Source: Schwartzia sp. (in: firmicutes)
GTDB taxonomy: Bacteria > Bacillota > Negativicutes > Selenomonadales > Selenomonadaceae
Direction of reading: 5' to 3'
Assembly: GCA_017939945.1 (NCBI GenBank)
Contig: JAGAZS010000291.1
Location: 1-5,448 of the forward strand
Length of the DNA: 5,448 nt
Shown here in pieces: positions 4,742-5,448 of this stretch. The translations under genes and the position numbers were made by a program. The notes beneath the pieces were generated by a model that ran no database searches, was not told the DNA's origin, and saw nothing but the letters and a program-made list of their open reading frames with translations. The stretch's first letter is position 1, and each line of letters opens with the position of its first letter.

Positions 4742-5389
4742 ATGCTTCGTTTATTTTTCGGAATGACCATGGCGTTGCTTTTCTCCATTTCCGGCGTGGT
4801 CTCCGCCGCCCATTCGGCCACGCCGACGGTGGCGGTGATCCCGTTCGGCCTGAAGGCGGCGGTGTCGCGGGACATCACATTGGAAGACGCGACGATTGTC
4901 AGTGATTACGTCTACGACGCGCTGGTCAATTCCGGCGCCTTCGACGTGGTGGAACGGGATCGTCTCGAAGAAATCATGAAAGAACAAGTTCTCGGCCACA
5001 GCGGCCCGGTGGACGACCGCACGGCGGCGGAATTCGGTCGGCTGGTCGGCGCGAAGTACATCGTCTGCGGCAGTATCACCGGTCTTGCCACGCGAAAAAC
5101 GACGGGAGAGCTCGTCGGCGTCGGAGTGTCGCAGTCGAAAGTGTTCGCCCATGTGGCGGCTCGATTCATCGAAGTGGAAACGGGCCGCGTCTGGCTGGCG
5201 GGGCGCGGCGACGGGCGCGCGACGAACACGCAGCTGAACGCGCCGCTCCGCATCATCCGCATCGGCACGGACAAGGTGGATTTCGAGCAGGTACACAAAG
5301 CATTGGAGGACGCGGCGGACAACCTCGTGAACGGAAAAGAGGGCTTCCTGAAGCGTATGCGCGAACATGTGCGGCGCGACAAGGATTGA
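4742..5389 (+). CDS. Secreted CsgG-family protein
   Basis: 215 residues from the ATG at 4742, chosen over an upstream TTG at 4736 by ribosome-binding-site spacing. Residues 1-22 are a signal peptide (MLRLFFGMTMALLFSISG core, cleavage likely after VSA at 20-22). The mature part follows the CsgG/LpoB/TolB N-terminal fold: first strand TVAVIPFG (29-36), helix VSDYVYDALVNSGAFDVVER (53-72), DRLEEIMKEQ (73-82), then GRLVGAKYIVCGSIT (99-113). A strand pair of about 134-155 (KVFAHVAARFIEVETGRVWLAG) and a C-terminal helical tail follow. CsgG itself is an outer-membrane lipoprotein pore for curli. Here there is no lipobox cysteine, so this is probably a soluble or loosely bound periplasmic member, common in diderm Firmicutes, and not a curli pore. 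Its exact role is not deducible. It probably forms an operon with the following partial gene, whose ATG overlaps its end. Confidence 0.88.
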   Translation: MLRLFFGMTMALLFSISGVVSAAHSATPTVAVIPFGLKAAVSRDITLEDATIVSDYVYDALVNSGAFDVVERDRLEEIMKEQVLGHSGPVDDRTAAEFGRLVGAKYIVCGSITGLATRKTTGELVGVGVSQSKVFAHVAARFIEVETGRVWLAGRGDGRATNTQLNAPLRIIRIGTDKVDFEQVHKALEDAADNLVNGKEGFLKRMREHVRRDKD

Positions 5390-5448
5390 CGTCGGACGGC
5401 GCGCCACTCTGCTCCTTGTCTTTGCGATTGCCTTGTTTTGCTTTACGG
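5367..5448 (+). CDS. N-terminal fragment of an exported or membrane protein (partial)
   Basis: This frame opens after a TGA at 5349-5351, and its first start codon is the ATG at 5367, 23 bases inside the end of the CsgG-family gene. It runs open to the right edge. The visible 27 residues begin MCGATRIDVGRR and continue ATLLLVFAIALFCFT, a basic stretch followed by a hydrophobic core as in a signal peptide or membrane anchor. No strong Shine-Dalgarno precedes the ATG, so translation may be coupled to the upstream gene. The alternative frame from TTG at 5386 shows no such pattern. Too short to name. Confidence 0.45.
   Translation, partial: MCGATRIDVGRRATLLLVFAIALFCFT

Noticed and set aside
4751..5407. 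Minus-strand open frame of 218 codons opposite the CsgG-family gene
   Set aside because: Arg/His/Asp-rich shadow translation with no ribosome binding site or motif; the plus-strand frame has a signal peptide and family pattern.
1..5448. CRISPR arrays, tRNA genes, insertion sequences or phage attachment sites
   Set aside because: No regularly spaced repeats, cloverleaf structures, transposase motifs or terminal inverted repeats were seen; the 60-bp and 130-bp spaced repeats occur only twice each.

Overview
The window reads as ordinary chromosome from a Firmicutes-type bacterium. Its GC-rich coding regions are separated by short AT-rich gaps that carry sigma-A-like promoters, strong AGGAGG-type ribosome binding sites and intrinsic terminators. 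A CsgG-type periplasmic/outer-membrane-associated protein, a proline/glutamate-rich PRC-barrel-like tail and a DUF6033-like protein together suggest a diderm Firmicute, probably Negativicutes (Selenomonas-like). That placement is an inference from gene content and style, not from a marker gene. No mobile element, CRISPR array, tRNA or rRNA was seen.

Layout, left to right. (1) 1-255: the C-terminal end of a plus-strand protein with a Pro-Glu linker, closed by a terminator. (2) 256-528: an AT-rich spacer with nested inverted repeats and an imperfect 19-nt direct repeat. (3) 529-1395: htpX, a membrane-bound zinc protease, plus strand. (4) 1406-1449: a terminator shared with the convergent minus-strand genes. 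(5) 3071 down to 1467: a two-gene minus-strand operon, a PaaI-like hotdog thioesterase followed by a D-alanyl-D-alanine carboxypeptidase (DacF type), driven by a very good promoter at 3129-3157. (6) 3589 down to 3248: a small secreted basic protein of unknown function, with its own extended -10 promoter and a UUCG-loop terminator. (7) 3785-4600: a plus-strand lysine/glutamate-rich protein resembling the DUF6033 family, divergent from (6), with a candidate sigma-28 (motility-type) promoter and a strong terminator. (8) 4742-5389: a secreted CsgG-family protein. It probably overlaps the start of a further exported or membrane protein that runs off the right edge.

Most genes with recognisable roles act at the cell envelope: HtpX in membrane protein quality control, the carboxypeptidase in peptidoglycan trimming, the CsgG-like protein in the periplasm. 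I see no single new multi-gene system. The items most worth following are the sigma-28-like promoter before the DUF6033-like gene, an in-frame 29-bp direct repeat inside the thioesterase gene, the structured spacer upstream of htpX, and the small secreted orphan protein.
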